A stretch of DNA of 64,000 nt from Diphasiastrum complanatum (Eukaryota > Streptophyta > Lycopodiopsida > Lycopodiales > Lycopodiaceae). This document shows positions 45,841-56,840 of the stretch, in pieces. Below the pieces are notes generated by a model. It was not told where the DNA came from and did not search any database. It worked only from the letters and a program-made list of their open reading frames with translations. A program made the position numbers and the translations under genes. The stretch's first letter is position 1. Every line of letters starts with the position of its first letter. Location: positions 6,021,053 to 6,085,052 of the forward strand of contig CM055109.1 in NCBI GenBank assembly GCA_029204225.1, given 5' to 3'.

Positions 45841-46860
45841 GTAGGTCGTAGTACTACTTTCCTAAGACTTTATAGTTGGTTGAATCATCATTTGCCATTG
45901 TTCTGCTTTCATTAAACTTGATGTCTCTGACTGTCTTCACTTGATTCGTCTCTGGCATGTAGACCCTATAGTATGACGAATGGTTGTCATACCTCGACGA
46001 GGTATCCTTGTTCGACTTTCTCATCGAGCTTCTTTTGAAGCTTGTTTGGAGCATGTGCATAAGCTACATAGCCACAGATCTAAATGTGAGTCAGATTGGG
46101 CTTTCTACCCCATCATAGTTCGTGTGGTGTCATGTGAGGGACACAGATTCTATCCTATCCTGGATGTAGGTAGTTGTAGCTACTGCTTCAGCCCATTGCA
46201 CGTACCTTCGAGTAGGCCATCATGCACCTTGAAGCTTCCATTAGTATCATGTTCTTTCTTTCAACGACACCATTGTATTGTGGTGTATAGGATGCAGTCC
46301 TTCTATGAAGGATTCCTTGATCATTGCAGAGTCAGCGAAGTGGTTCGAGATATATTCTTCACCATGATCAGTTCTGATATGTTTCAATTTGCTTCATGTA
46401 TATCTTTTTGTCCAATTCACATATTCTGTGAACTTGTCGAGTGCTTCCGATTGTTGTGTATGAACTAGAATCTGATGAACTTGTTGTGGTCGTCAATGAA
46501 AGTGATGTACTATTTCGAGCCACCTACTGAGATCACACGAAAGGTTCGTAGATGTCTGAATGTACTAGCTCCAGAATCTTTGTCATTTTGAAGGAGTATG
46601 TGGTGAAAGGAGTTCAAGACATCTTCCCTTTCATGCAGCATCACAGGTTGTCAAGTTCATTGCATTTGTGATGCTCACCCTTGTGATAGCTCTATGCTGG
46701 CTTGCCTTGATACAAGGCCATTGGGTTCATGTGGCAAAGTCTGATGTGCCATAGAGCATCTGTAGATTCAAGAGCTTGGTGTGCTTCATCTGTCGGTAGG
46801 CATACCTTCAGATGATACAAGTTGCCCTTTTGTCTTCCTTGTGTAATCACTATTTATGGA
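45841..46860 (-). pseudogene. Copia integrase relic
   Basis: Right to left, fragments in all three frames give ILELVHSDIYEP (integrase start), IRTDHGEEYISNHF (second acidic residue, usually RSD.GGEY), IHHNTMVSLKERT (usually TPQ.NGV.ERKN) and then VAYAHAPNKLQ and KSNKDTSSRYDNHSSYYRVYMPE with TVRDIKFNE. These follow the order of a Ty1/copia integrase. Every segment is in a different frame. No other domains or LTRs are attached. The + strand open frame at 45980-46468 is its shadow. Confidence 0.72.
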
Positions 46861-47125
46861 GAGGATCATCCACCTTTTAAGTTCCTACCAAAGGCTTCAA
46901 ATGGAAATGGTTAACAGAATGAAAGCACTAAGGCTTACCCAACTAGTGCTTGGAACTAAAATGGAACTAAATAAAAACAATAACAATAAAAATCCTTGCT
47001 AAGGCTTACCCAACTAGCAAGGTTACTAAACTAGGACCTAAGTTAACACCCAAAGGGAATTAGCATGAAAGATTGTGGTTAACTAATAATCAGTCAAAAT
47101 AACGCATGCCACAATACAAACCAAT

Positions 47126-47307
47126 GAGAAGGAGGCAAGAGGAGGCCTGAGCACCTTCCCTCAAGCTATGGACCTTCCCAAAGGGAACACAAATGAAATA
47201 GAGAGATAATCTCAAGTGAGAAGGAGGCAAGAGGAGGCTCGAGCACCTTCCCTCAAGCTATGCACCTTCCCAAAAGGAACACAAATGAAATAGAGAGATA
47301 ATCTCAA
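47126..47307. repeat. Two tandem copies of a 92-bp unit
   Basis: The phrase gagaaggaggcaagaggaggc starts at 47126 and 47218. Each copy runs through caccttccctcaagctatg and ends in gagagataatctcaa. There are only a few differences. Confidence 0.9.
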
Positions 47308-47575
47308 AAATAGAGAGCTTGATAGCTTAATCTCAAAAGTGTTATTTATATGGCAAATACCTCTCCTTTTATGGCAAGGAGGGTCTTCCATAAGTATCCA
47401 CTAACTTATGGGATTAACTTATTTCTAGCCATTCTAGAACTTCTAACTTAGGCTTCAGAACTTCAAAAAGTTTCTAACTTAAGGAAAGTTAAGACAAAAA
47501 ATTCTAATCTTAAGTTTCTTAAGTCTAAGTTCTAAATCTAAGTTTAACTTATTTTATTATTTTAAGCTTCTACTC

Positions 47576-47660
47576 ATGGACTTACAAAACACATGCCATG
47601 GTGGAAATTTATTGACAGTTACTTATATGTGGACTTACAAAACACATGCCATGAGTTTTA
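47576..47660. repeat. Direct repeat, 54-bp spacing
   Basis: tggacttacaaaacacatgccatg occurs at 47577 and 47631. Confidence 0.8.
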
Positions 47661-47689
47661 TTTCCTGTGTTAACACAATTGCTAACATT

Positions 47690-48905
47690 ATCCCCCTTCT
47701 TATTGGATCGGTGGTCCCACACCAATCGAAGCTTTTTCTTCTTGGATCTTTTGCACTTCTTGGAGGCAAGACTGTTGTTGTCGGGATTGGTAGATCTTTT
47801 TGCCGATGCTCTCCATCATTTGCCATCGTAATTTGTTAAGGAAGGGCATGGGTTTGTAGTAATGGAACATACCCTGTAGAAAATTATGGGTATTCCATAG
47901 CTCCACCATATCAACGTGAAGTGCCAAAGTAAGTGCAGCGCGATGGTCTTCTTGCGTGCGTAGTGGTTTATTGATGTCAATGGCAATTGGGGGTAGCCCT
48001 CAATCCCAAAAACCCTTGAGTTCTACCAAAAATGCTACCGGGCTGCAATTGTCCGCAAAATATCTAACGTCGCGATCACGGTTGCCATGCTGCTTTTGGT
48101 AGAATACACGGCAGTTGGTGACCATGTCTTTGGCTAAATTGCCGGTATCTATGCTTGTTAGCTTGGGCCAAAATATCCTATTCTTGGCCTTTGTGGCAGG
48201 AAATGGTTCTCGCCTCGCTATCGGATAATAATAGGGATTTGTACGCATGTAGGAGGGTGTTTCGAGATACCGTGCCATAGAGGTCTTGCTCTATAGGAAG
48301 AGCTGATGGCGCCAGAGAGGTTGTGGATCCAGGAGGTTCATTGCTTAACTTTATGGGTTTTACATTGGTCCGGATCTGGCAATCTGTAGCCGTCGCGCTC
48401 CTTTGTGGTGGGTTGCATTAAAACAGCACCAATAGCATACTTACTAGCATCTGTATGCACATGGAACTCCTTAGTATAATTGGGCATGCGAAGAATGGGT
48501 GCGATAACTAAAGTCTGTTTAAGATCTTCAAAAACTTTAATTCTATATTCTGTCCACCTTGGGTCGGTAATGATTTGATATACTAATCACGCTTTATCGA
48601 CGTAGTGTATTATAAAAGTTCGATAATACCCTGTGGCCTAGAAAGATGTAAATTTCTTTCACTATGCCGGGTAGGGGCATTTCAAGAATGACTCTGATCT
48701 TTTCAAGAGGAACCCCTTTCATCTCTTTATAATTCTATGCAAACACATCTCTATATTTGCGCAATAACTGTTCCAAGTCCCGTAATTGGGTTGGATTCAA
48801 GTGGGTTTCTACATGTATGATCAACATTTTATCAGTTGGTTGTTCCTGGACTTGACTTCTGAGACGCTTGGTGTAAACTCATCCATAAGTTCCTTTGGTA
48901 AGTTG
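47690..48905 (-). pseudogene. Ty3/gypsy relic: pre-RT linker, RNase H and integrase end, RT deleted
   Basis: Right to left: LNPTQLRDLEQLLRKYRDVFA (the linker before gypsy RT), then KGVPLEK joined directly to IRVILEMPLPGIVKEIYIFLGH (the region after RT), so the RT palm is missing. RNase H follows in shifted frames (FEDLKQTLVIAPILRMPN, HVHTDASKYAIGAVLMQP). After a further gap, 48278-47700 reads NPYYYPIARREPF and, past a stop, PPIAIDINKPLRTQEDHRAAL and LRVDM-like LHVDMVELWN, similar to the C-terminal part of gypsy integrases. Multiple frameshifts and stops are present. It is a different lineage from the gypsy relic at 17.3-18.6 kb. Confidence 0.7.
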
Positions 48906-48949
48906 GCCATGACAACTGATGGGATTCAGCTCAAATGTGATGCAAGTGG

Positions 48950-49340
48950 TAAAAGGGCGATAAAAAATGCTACGACAGTTTTTTGTGAGAGAAAAATGCT
49001 ACAAAAAATTTGCAATCAAAAAATGTGGACGGTAAAAATGTTACAAAAAATTTTGACCAAAAAAACGACAAAAAAATGTTTGTGAAAAACGGAATATTTT
49101 TTTGACAAAGTGGCAAAAATTCGCGGAATATGTGAAATATGCGTGAAAAAATAAAGCGAATTTTGCGAATAAAGTGATTTTTTTTTTTAAATTTTGTAAA
49201 GAAAAGCCACAAAGAAAAAGGCGACAGAAAAACAAAAAAATGCAAAAAATTACGCTAGAAAACTACGCAAATGTACGAAGAAAGTGAGAACGAAAAACGC
49301 AAGAAATGCGAAAATGAAAAAATTTGCAAAAAAATGATGA
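48950..49340. repeat. A-rich degenerate array
   Basis: Built from loosely repeated words such as aaaaaatgctac, aaaaaatttgcaa, aaaaatgcg and gaataaagtga, ending near gaaaaaatttgcaaaaaaatg. Its style resembles the hairpin array at 29.2-30.4 kb. No strict period is visible by eye. Confidence 0.5.
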
Positions 49341-50832
49341 AAGAAGTCATGAAATTGGCTCATTCTCAATCGTGTGCTCCAAAAAATCTACATATAACCC
49401 AAAAGTCACATATATAAATCAAAACCAATGCTTCCTTGAAACACAGTTTGAACACATAAACGTGTTTGAAACGTCTCGTTTGAGATGGGCCCGTTTCAAA
49501 ACACCGACGCCCCGTTCAAGACGACTAGGAAGAAAATCCAATTTTTTTTCCTTTTTCGCGCGGTCCCGAGACGTGACAGAGAGAGTTTTTCACTGGTGAG
49601 CCATAATTGGTCACAACTCACTATGTGTGAACTTTGAAGCACTCGCCACTCAGCACTATGAACTAAGAACTTTCAACTCAGTCTTGTAGAGTATGGAATT
49701 ATTTAGTTTCTACAAGTGTATAAAGTATGATCACCTATTTATGGGGCCCAAATTAGGGCTACGGTTTAAACTTTATAAGATAAGGGCTATGGGCAATGGG
49801 AATTGGGCATAGAAGTGTGACTGTTGACATGTTATCGAGTACCTACTACCATGTGGCAGTGGGCATGCAAACCCTCATGAGCTAAACTTCTTGCTCTCTT
49901 ACAAGACTATAAAAATGTTGATGGTCATGTCTTAGCATACTTCCTGAATGCACTTGAGCATGATTTCTCAAGGATCATAAGCTCTGTGCTGGCATGAACA
50001 GATTCTCACAACCTATCCATTACAATATCAATAAATGACTGAGGAAAGTGACCATACACAGTTTCTTCTCTTGAAATTGCATTCTCATGAAATTAGATGT
50101 ATCTGCTTGTTGGTACTAGTCTTTCTATGACATGTCTAAACCACCTAAACCCATAAAAACACATTTTCAAAAAAAAAAAACCATAAATTTTTTCCACGTT
50201 TCGAACTTGGACCTCCCATTTCAAATGCGTTTCGAAATGATATAAGAAACAAAACCATGAAACATTGGTCAAAACTCAATGCACACATCCTTGCTAGTCA
50301 TTTTCTCCCTAGTACTAATTAATCAATTTCATGTAATTGGAGGAAGTTGCCTTAATGTCTAAAAATACATGGCATTTAACAAAGTTAGTCATAAAATGAT
50401 AGTGGGACAAGTTGCGTGAAAGAGAAATTCTTGCCATGTTGATGCCGGCTTGAACCTCACCTGATGCTCTATTGAGATACTTGGGACTATGTTTTCATGC
50501 CAAGTTCAACCTAGCATTGTGTACTTGTGCCTAAAATTTGTGGTATATTATACTGATGACTTTATGCCGAAAGAACAAAAACCAGTTTGGTTCATTTATT
50601 GATTTTATGAATTTATGCAATCCCATACTTTCTTTATGGGTGTCAAAACCAACTTATACCATTTTATTATAGACAATTGTATATGTATACAAAAAAAATA
50701 AGAGCAATGTCAAGAGGTTTGATCTTGCTCTAAAACGAACTCTTATGGGAGCCATTCCAAATTGCTATCTACTACACATAGTATGAAGTATGGGATATAA
50801 ACCTAACAAAAAGTTTGGCCTCTAATCACTGT

Positions 50833-50833
<1 letters not shown>
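49341..50833. other. No gene recognised
   Basis: It contains gtttcaaaac/gtttgaaacg words (49450-49510, 50200-50240) also seen near 51250-51300. These may be scattered ends of one repeat, but no element can be delimited. Confidence 0.45.

Positions 50834-50912
<79 letters not shown>
50834..50912. repeat. GA microsatellite
   Basis: Uninterrupted (ag)n of about 78 bp. Confidence 0.95.
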
Positions 50913-50914
<2 letters not shown>

Positions 50915-51506
50915 ATTGTTAAAAAACCCTATTTGCCATCAAAAAGCCTTTAAAATAAACAAAATGCAATAATGGATGGGAAGTACAAGAGTAGATATAT
51001 ATACCCCATGCCCGCTTGGACTCCACTCGCCACCTCAATACGCGTACAGTGACTCATCAGCATGACAACCAAAATCAAATGTCAGTTCACTCTATGTAAG
51101 TTGTAAGTTTCATAATTTTGTCCCTGTACAAGTCTATACCACATATGGTGTTGAATCAACCCTTGGTGTTGTACGGTTAATTGGGGTTAACCAGAGACAT
51201 GGCAATTGTTGTCTTTAGGATTGTCTGGAAACATGTATTGAATGATGAAACACGTTCAAAATGGTACATATGAAATGACCCCGTTTTGAAACGTTAAATG
51301 CACATTCGAAAGAACTATACAAAAATATGAATTTTTTTTGTATCTCAAGTGCGAGCTATGAATTATCTTTTATCTACTATAGTTAAGATGAATTGCGATT
51401 CATGTAGATTGTAAATTGTAATCTGTATTTCCATTTTCTAGCTCTAGTAAGTTGTAATCGGTCACGTCACTACATGTGAACTTTGAAGCTCGAACACATC
51501 ATCGTA

Positions 51507-52230
51507 AGGCCATATTCACTAATCTATTCTCCTACTTCCATATGCCCTATGATAATTGAAGCCCATAATGACATTCCATGGACTTTAATATGACTTCCTC
51601 CCTTTTGTTCGCAAGAGGTACTATGAGATCTTTAATATGATCGAACTTCATTTTATACTCGAACTTCACTTCTAGCATAAGCTTACATAATGCTTCCATG
51701 CACTTCATAAGAATTGCTAGTAGGCTTTATGCTTGAACTTAAGTTTAAGCATAACCTCACTACACCCTCATGAACTCTGTATGACACTGTCAGATCTTTA
51801 AGAATTCAAGGTTCATGAGATCCTCTAAGATCTCTACTGGTACCCATTTCCCTCGATAATTTTTTCAAGACATCCTTAGGTTCATGATATTAAGCTCTAC
51901 CCTAGAACTTAAGTTTTAGCAAACATCATTATGATAGGCATAATCACTCGTCTTGTCCCCTAGTTCCATATGCTCCATAATATTTGAGGTCCCTTTTAAT
52001 TCCTTGTGCTGCATAAGGATGTTCCATGGCCTTTCATAGGACTTCCTCCTTGTTGTTCCCAATAAGCACTACAAGTTCTTTATAATCGAACTTGAGTTCT
52101 AGCATGAGCATCCATGATGCTCCCATGCACTTCATATGAATTGATAGTAGGTTTTATGCTTGAACTTAACTTCAAACATAACTACTTCCTCCATGAACTC
52201 TTTATGACACCCAAAATATTTTTATATCCA
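51507..52230. repeat. Old duplication of a roughly 430-450-bp segment
   Basis: Two diverged copies share the same order of phrases: ttccatatgc.c.at, ccatgg.cttt, gacttcctcc, cgaactt.a.ttctagcat, cccatgcacttcata, taggttttatgcttgaactta, and catgaactct. They start near 51530 and 51958. No coding function is apparent. Confidence 0.65.
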
Positions 52231-52880
52231 AGATGCATGAGAAATTGTAATATATCTGCTACTACCCAATGCTACTATTTACTCTTTGATGCTCTATATT
52301 CTTTCCAGGACATCACAGATTTTCATGAGATCCATAGTAGTTGCTAAGCTCCATAATGTCCCTTGATGTACCAATGAGATCTATAGTGTCCTCCTGTAAT
52401 AGGTTCATGAGATTTTAGGTGCCATTTGGTGGTTCCTTATATTACCATGGAATCCTTACTCTTCTCATTTCCTTGCAATTTTCTAATGAAATTTCCACCT
52501 CTCTAGTGTTTTGAAGCTCTCTCATGTGCAAGCTATTGCCCCCAAGAGCTCAAATGTTGTCTACGAGATCTTGAAAATTCTATTATCCTCCCACGAGCTA
52601 TAAAGAACTCATCAAAATCTTACAAGAGTAGTCTAGTGCTCCAACTGGCATCGATTCTATACTGCACGCAAGTGATCTCATGAGCACTCTAGTGCCATGA
52701 TGGACTCTATGAAGTTCTTAGTGTGCATTACGATAACCATGATCTCCCTAGTGCATGTAAGTAATACTCCTAATGCAAGTTTTTTGAGCGCACTCATATT
52801 TTTAGGAGTTGTGAAGCTCAAGAGGAAAAGAACAACGACGATGATGGTGGACACCATATGGAGGTATCCTAAATCAACGT
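52230..52880. other. No gene recognised
   Basis: It continues the style of the duplication to its left, with loosely repeated 'catgagat' and 'ctccataatg' words. No domain-bearing frame. Confidence 0.4.
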
Positions 52881-53249
52881 GTGGCTAGTAAAAGGAAGTA
52901 TAAAATGATAATAAGGAAGCCTCAAGGCAAATTTCATGTTTGCTAAAAATGTTGTCAAATGGCAGATCGAGAGAAGATTATGCAACTCAGAGTAGAACAT
53001 TGGGGACAAAGTCATAGTCAACACGTGACACATGTCTATGATAACTTGACTATGGCTTGGCGTGATGAAGAAAAAGGAAAGCAACTAAAGTTAACTTTTG
53101 ATGGAAAAGATATTTGTTGCATTGCTTGGTACACTATACATGGCATTCCCAAGACTACTTTTTATAGATACAAGCAACAATACATGGAAGGTGTGAAAAG
53201 TACAATACTAAGGACCATAAATGGATATTTGAATGATCCACAAGGTTGA
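52881..53249 (+). pseudogene. Fragment of an unnamed conserved, probably transposon-encoded protein
   Basis: The open frame 52959-53249 ends ICCIAWYTIHGIPKTTFYRYKQQYMEG and stops just inside the copia-E LTR start. The Cys-x-AW-x-x-x-HGI-x-x-x-x-F-x-R-x-K pattern is one I associate with uncharacterised, often transposon-linked plant and animal proteins in which this segment precedes a DDE-like domain. I cannot give a family name. The frame is preceded by a stop (CQKCCQ region at about 52950) and has no downstream continuation because the copia-E LTR interrupts it. It could be the N-terminal part of a gene such as the one at 1-2097, but the two do not overlap, so this cannot be tested here. Confidence 0.4.
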
Positions 53250-53882
53250 TTGTGTGCTTGTTAAACAATCTATCAGAAACTAGTCATCAAAAAACAAGAT
53301 CTAGTTTAGCAGCTTGATAGAAAACAAGTAGAGACAATCAAAGCATTGATCAAAAACTATAATCCAACTCCACACATGTGGAAATGAGGCTGTAGTATTT
53401 CCTGTAGACAGTGTTTAGAATGTGCCAAAGCTGGGTTTCATTGGACTCAAAAAGTAATCACCATACAATGAGAGGAAACTCAAGTTTCTCCTTGAGGCTC
53501 CAAAAAGTTTCTATCTTCTCACTATGGAGAATGGGAATACATAGTAAAACACACTTCCTTTGCTAAGTTAGGTGAAAATTAGCATGTAATAAGGAAGTAG
53601 ACTCTACTTTCTTGCCCTAATGTGAAATCCGTAGCCTAGATCCAAGAGTCATGCTTGGTAGGTGCATGGTAGGTACAAATCTCATCATAAATCATGGTCT
53701 AGGTCTTACAAAGTAGGAGTCACTACCAAATGGACACAACCACTCCTCTTGACTCGTGGTAACCTACTTTAGATGTGAATGTAAAAGTGGCACTTTGGCC
53801 ATTCAAGTAACCAGCAAATAATATTGACAAAATGTACAATATTCTACATGGCTAGATTTGCCAATGTAGGCAATTTTTCACA
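53247..53882 (-). mobile_element. 3' LTR of copia-E
   Basis: It begins on the minus strand with TGTGAAAAATTGCC at 53882 and matches the copia-D LTR along its length. The left end (tgattgtgtgc) abuts an unrelated open frame, which gives the boundary. The polypurine tract is decayed (gatttttggatg). Confidence 0.75.
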
Positions 53883-54980
53883 TCCAAAAATCTAGCCTTA
53901 AAAATCACAATGCTTTTATCAATAACTCCAATTGAAGATCTAAGCTTGACAAATGAATCTTTAGGTAAAGATTTAGTAAACAAATCAGCCAAGCAACTTG
54001 ATGATGACACATGTTGGAGTTTGATCTCTTTGGCTTGCACTTTCTCCCTCACAAAATGATGAGCAATTTCGATGTGTTTGCTCCTTGCATGGAATGTAGG
54101 ATTAGTTGCAAGTGATTGGGCTGATTGGTTGTCATAGTAGATGATAGGAATCTCCTCCTCCATGACATGAAGCTCCACCAATAGCCTTTTGAGCCACAAG
54201 ACCTCCTTGCATGTTGATGTCAAGGCCTTGTATTCGGATTCTGTGGAAGATAGGGAGATGGTATCTTGATTTTTGGAAAGCCACGATACTACTCCATCAC
54301 ATAGAAAGGTGGCAAAGGCACTTGTTGATCTTCTATCCACTCTGTCACCTGCAAAATCCCAGTCACTATAGGCTCTTAAGCCAAGATTAGTTCTTCTATA
54401 CAAAATGCCAAAATTCTTAGTGGATGAAATGTATCTAAGAACTCTTTTGGCCATCTTCCAATGTGATATTAGAGGAATTTGCATGAATTGGCTTAACTTT
54501 CCAACACTGTAACTAAGATCAGGTCTAGTTATAGTTAAATAGATCAAGGAGCCAATAAGCCTTCTATATAATGTGATGTCCTCAAGGATGCTTCATCACA
54601 ACCAATAGATGCTTTTACATGTTGCTCCATTGGTGTCTCAATGCCTTTACAATTCTTCATTCCAAATCTATCTAGGATGGATGTAGCATATTTAGATTGA
54701 CAAATGAAGCTAAAATCACATCCTCTAATAACCTCTATTCCAAGAATGAAGCTTAATAGGCTGAGATCTACCATCTTAAAGTCTTGTGCTAAAGCAATTT
54801 TTACATCTCTAATTCCATCTAGATCATTACCACTCAAGATAATGTCATCTACATACAAAACAAGAATAATGATCATGCCATCATGAAATCTTATGTACAA
54901 TGATGGATCATAGACACTCATTACAAAATTGATGGGAATGAGAAAAGAGTTTAGCCTAGAGTACCATGCTCTAGGTGCCT
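53883..54980 (-). pseudogene. copia-E RT and RNase H
   Basis: Right to left: APRAWYSRLNSFLI (54980-54925), YDPSLYIRFHDG, the catalytic LVLYVDDIILSG, FMVDL-like FKMVDLSLLSFILG, CQSKYATSIL, GIETPMEQHVKASI (54921-54544). After one frameshift (near 54580) it continues LTITRPDLSYSVGKLSQFMQ and HWKMAKRVLRYISST, then RNase H: YSDWDFAGDRVDRRSTSAF, SLSSTESEYKALTST, YYDNQSAQSLATNPTFHARSKHIEIAHHFVREK, DLFTKSLPK and stop near 53856. The catalytic YVDD is intact. Everything upstream of the RT middle is missing, cut where copia-H begins on the opposite strand. Confidence 0.87.
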
Positions 54981-56048
54981 CTCTTTCTTAGATCTCTACC
55001 TGAGTCCTATAGTTCTTTGAGAACTATTCTCAGTAGGATGCCAGAAATAACTTTTGAAGATGCCATCAAAGCTGTAACTGAAGACATGATGCTGCAAGGA
55101 AGATTCAAAGCTGAAAAGAATGATGAAAAGGCATTGTTTGTCAAAGGAGGTCTACACTCATCGAAAAATCAGCCAAGACAGAACTTTAAGGAGAGAAGAG
55201 GACCTACCAAGTCCAACCAAAAGAACCAAGAGAAGTCATCTCTAACTTGCAGAAGATGCATGAGACAAGGTCACACAGTGGATAGATGCTGACTGAATCC
55301 ACACATCCCTTGCATTCATTGCAAGAACTCTGGGCACACGGCTGTGGATTACACCAAGAATCCTAGAAGATCAAGACAAGGCCCTAAAATTACAGAAAGA
55401 GCCAATGTCACTCAGACTTCAGATAATGACCAACCTGAATCATCCAAGATGGGTGAAGAGAGGGCCTCAAGGCCTGGAGTATTCTTCTGCACAGAAGAAG
55501 AATGTAATACAACTACTGAACCTGAATATGAATACGATATGGTTCTTGATTCCAGTGCTAAAGCTCACATAGTCTGCACAAAGGAGGTCATAAGAAACCT
55601 TGAACTTGTGAAGAATGAAAGACATATCATTCTTGGTGATGGAAGCAGACACATGGTTCAAGGAGTTGGCAGCATGAGCATAAGGACAACTACTAGCAGT
55701 ATGATCTTTGAGGATGCATTGTATGTTCCCTCCAGGAAAAAAGATTTGATTTCTGTTGCAAAACTTGCAGACATAGGAATCAAAACTTCATTCACTCCAG
55801 ACATCTACAGGCTGATTAACAACACAAGCAGCAAGGTGCTATCTCTAAAATGTCGTATCAGCCCAAGAAACTTACATGAACTGTGTAAGCAAAATTATTT
55901 TACAGGTGTACAAATGAAGAAAACAACCCTGCAAAATCAGTGTGATGCATCCTTTCTTGGAAAAATGCATCGTTTTCCATTGAACAAAGAGTCCATTCGA
56001 GCAACGAAATTGTTGGAGCTGATTCACACAGATGTTTGTGGACCTATT
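54981..56048 (+). pseudogene. copia-H gag end, protease and integrase start
   Basis: It opens mid-gag (LRSLPESYSSLRTIL, FEDAIKAVTEDMML), then a CCHC knuckle (CRRCMRQGHTVDRC) followed by TGA where related copia-C has Trp. A second Cys/His cluster (CIHCKNSGHTAVDY) follows. The protease region is YDMVLDSSAKAHIVC (DSGA changed to DSSA), then ILGDGSRHMVQGVG and YVPSRKKDLISVAKLADIGI. GAG-pre-integrase follows (CDASFLGKMHRFP), then the integrase start LLELIHTDVCGPI, where copia-I interrupts. It is the same family as copia-C at 25-26 kb. The gag start is missing at the junction with copia-E. Confidence 0.87.
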
Positions 56049-56840
56049 TGTCAAAATTTCCGAAATTCACACGTGGGGGAAAAATCCACAAGTATGATAG
56101 ATCTAATTTGCTTTATGATTAGCACAGTAACCTGATTCTAGATTGATTAGCAAGATCTAGTACATAAGTTATGGCTTAACCACAATCTAGCATGCTAAGC
56201 ATCAGAATATGATAGCAATAAATCATAAATGAGCAAAAGTACAAGATATCAATGTATTAGCATTAGCCTCAGCACGAGTTAGAGAGAGAAAGATAGAGAG
56301 ATAACAAGCAAAATTTGTGTGGATTCAAAATGGCATGAGATAGCTACAAAGCTTTGGTCCTTCATAAAAAATTATGAGGAGAGCTACACATATTTATGGA
56401 GTTTGAGGTAGCTCAAGGTAGAACCACATCCATCCATTATTTAATATTGACATCTAAAGTGAAAACTAGAGTCTATGTGACATTTGTCACTTCTCATGCA
56501 TGAATCTCTACCAACTTTTTCAAGTGTCCTAATTCTAACTAGAAATGTACAAATCATCTTGCATGTGTCCATACACTTTGTGCATGCCTTACATGTCACT
56601 ATGGATCACTTACAATTAATGCATGTGAATTGCCACGAGTTTCTACTAGCATAATTTTGCTAATTCTATGTCTACAATCTATATGCAAGTTGTACTCATC
56701 ATTCTAGATATGACATATCCATGTAGCTCGAGTTATATCTAGGCCAAACTTGGCATTTTGCATTTATGAACAACATACTTGCATGGTCCAATATTTGTAG
56801 CAAGCCTAACGTCAAGATGGATTATTTTTTCATTGCAACA
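56049..56840 (-). mobile_element. 3' LTR of copia-I
   Basis: Left end tgtcaaaatttcc, right end attgcaaca followed by ctcctcctaa (complement of the polypurine tract ttaggaggag). It matches 59444-60189 along its length. The main difference is a segment of about 43 bp (ctagtacataagtt...gctaag) near 56157-56199 present only in this copy. Confidence 0.92.

Noticed and set aside
45980-46468. A 162-codon + strand frame
   Set aside because: It is the reverse shadow of a copia integrase relic read on the minus strand.
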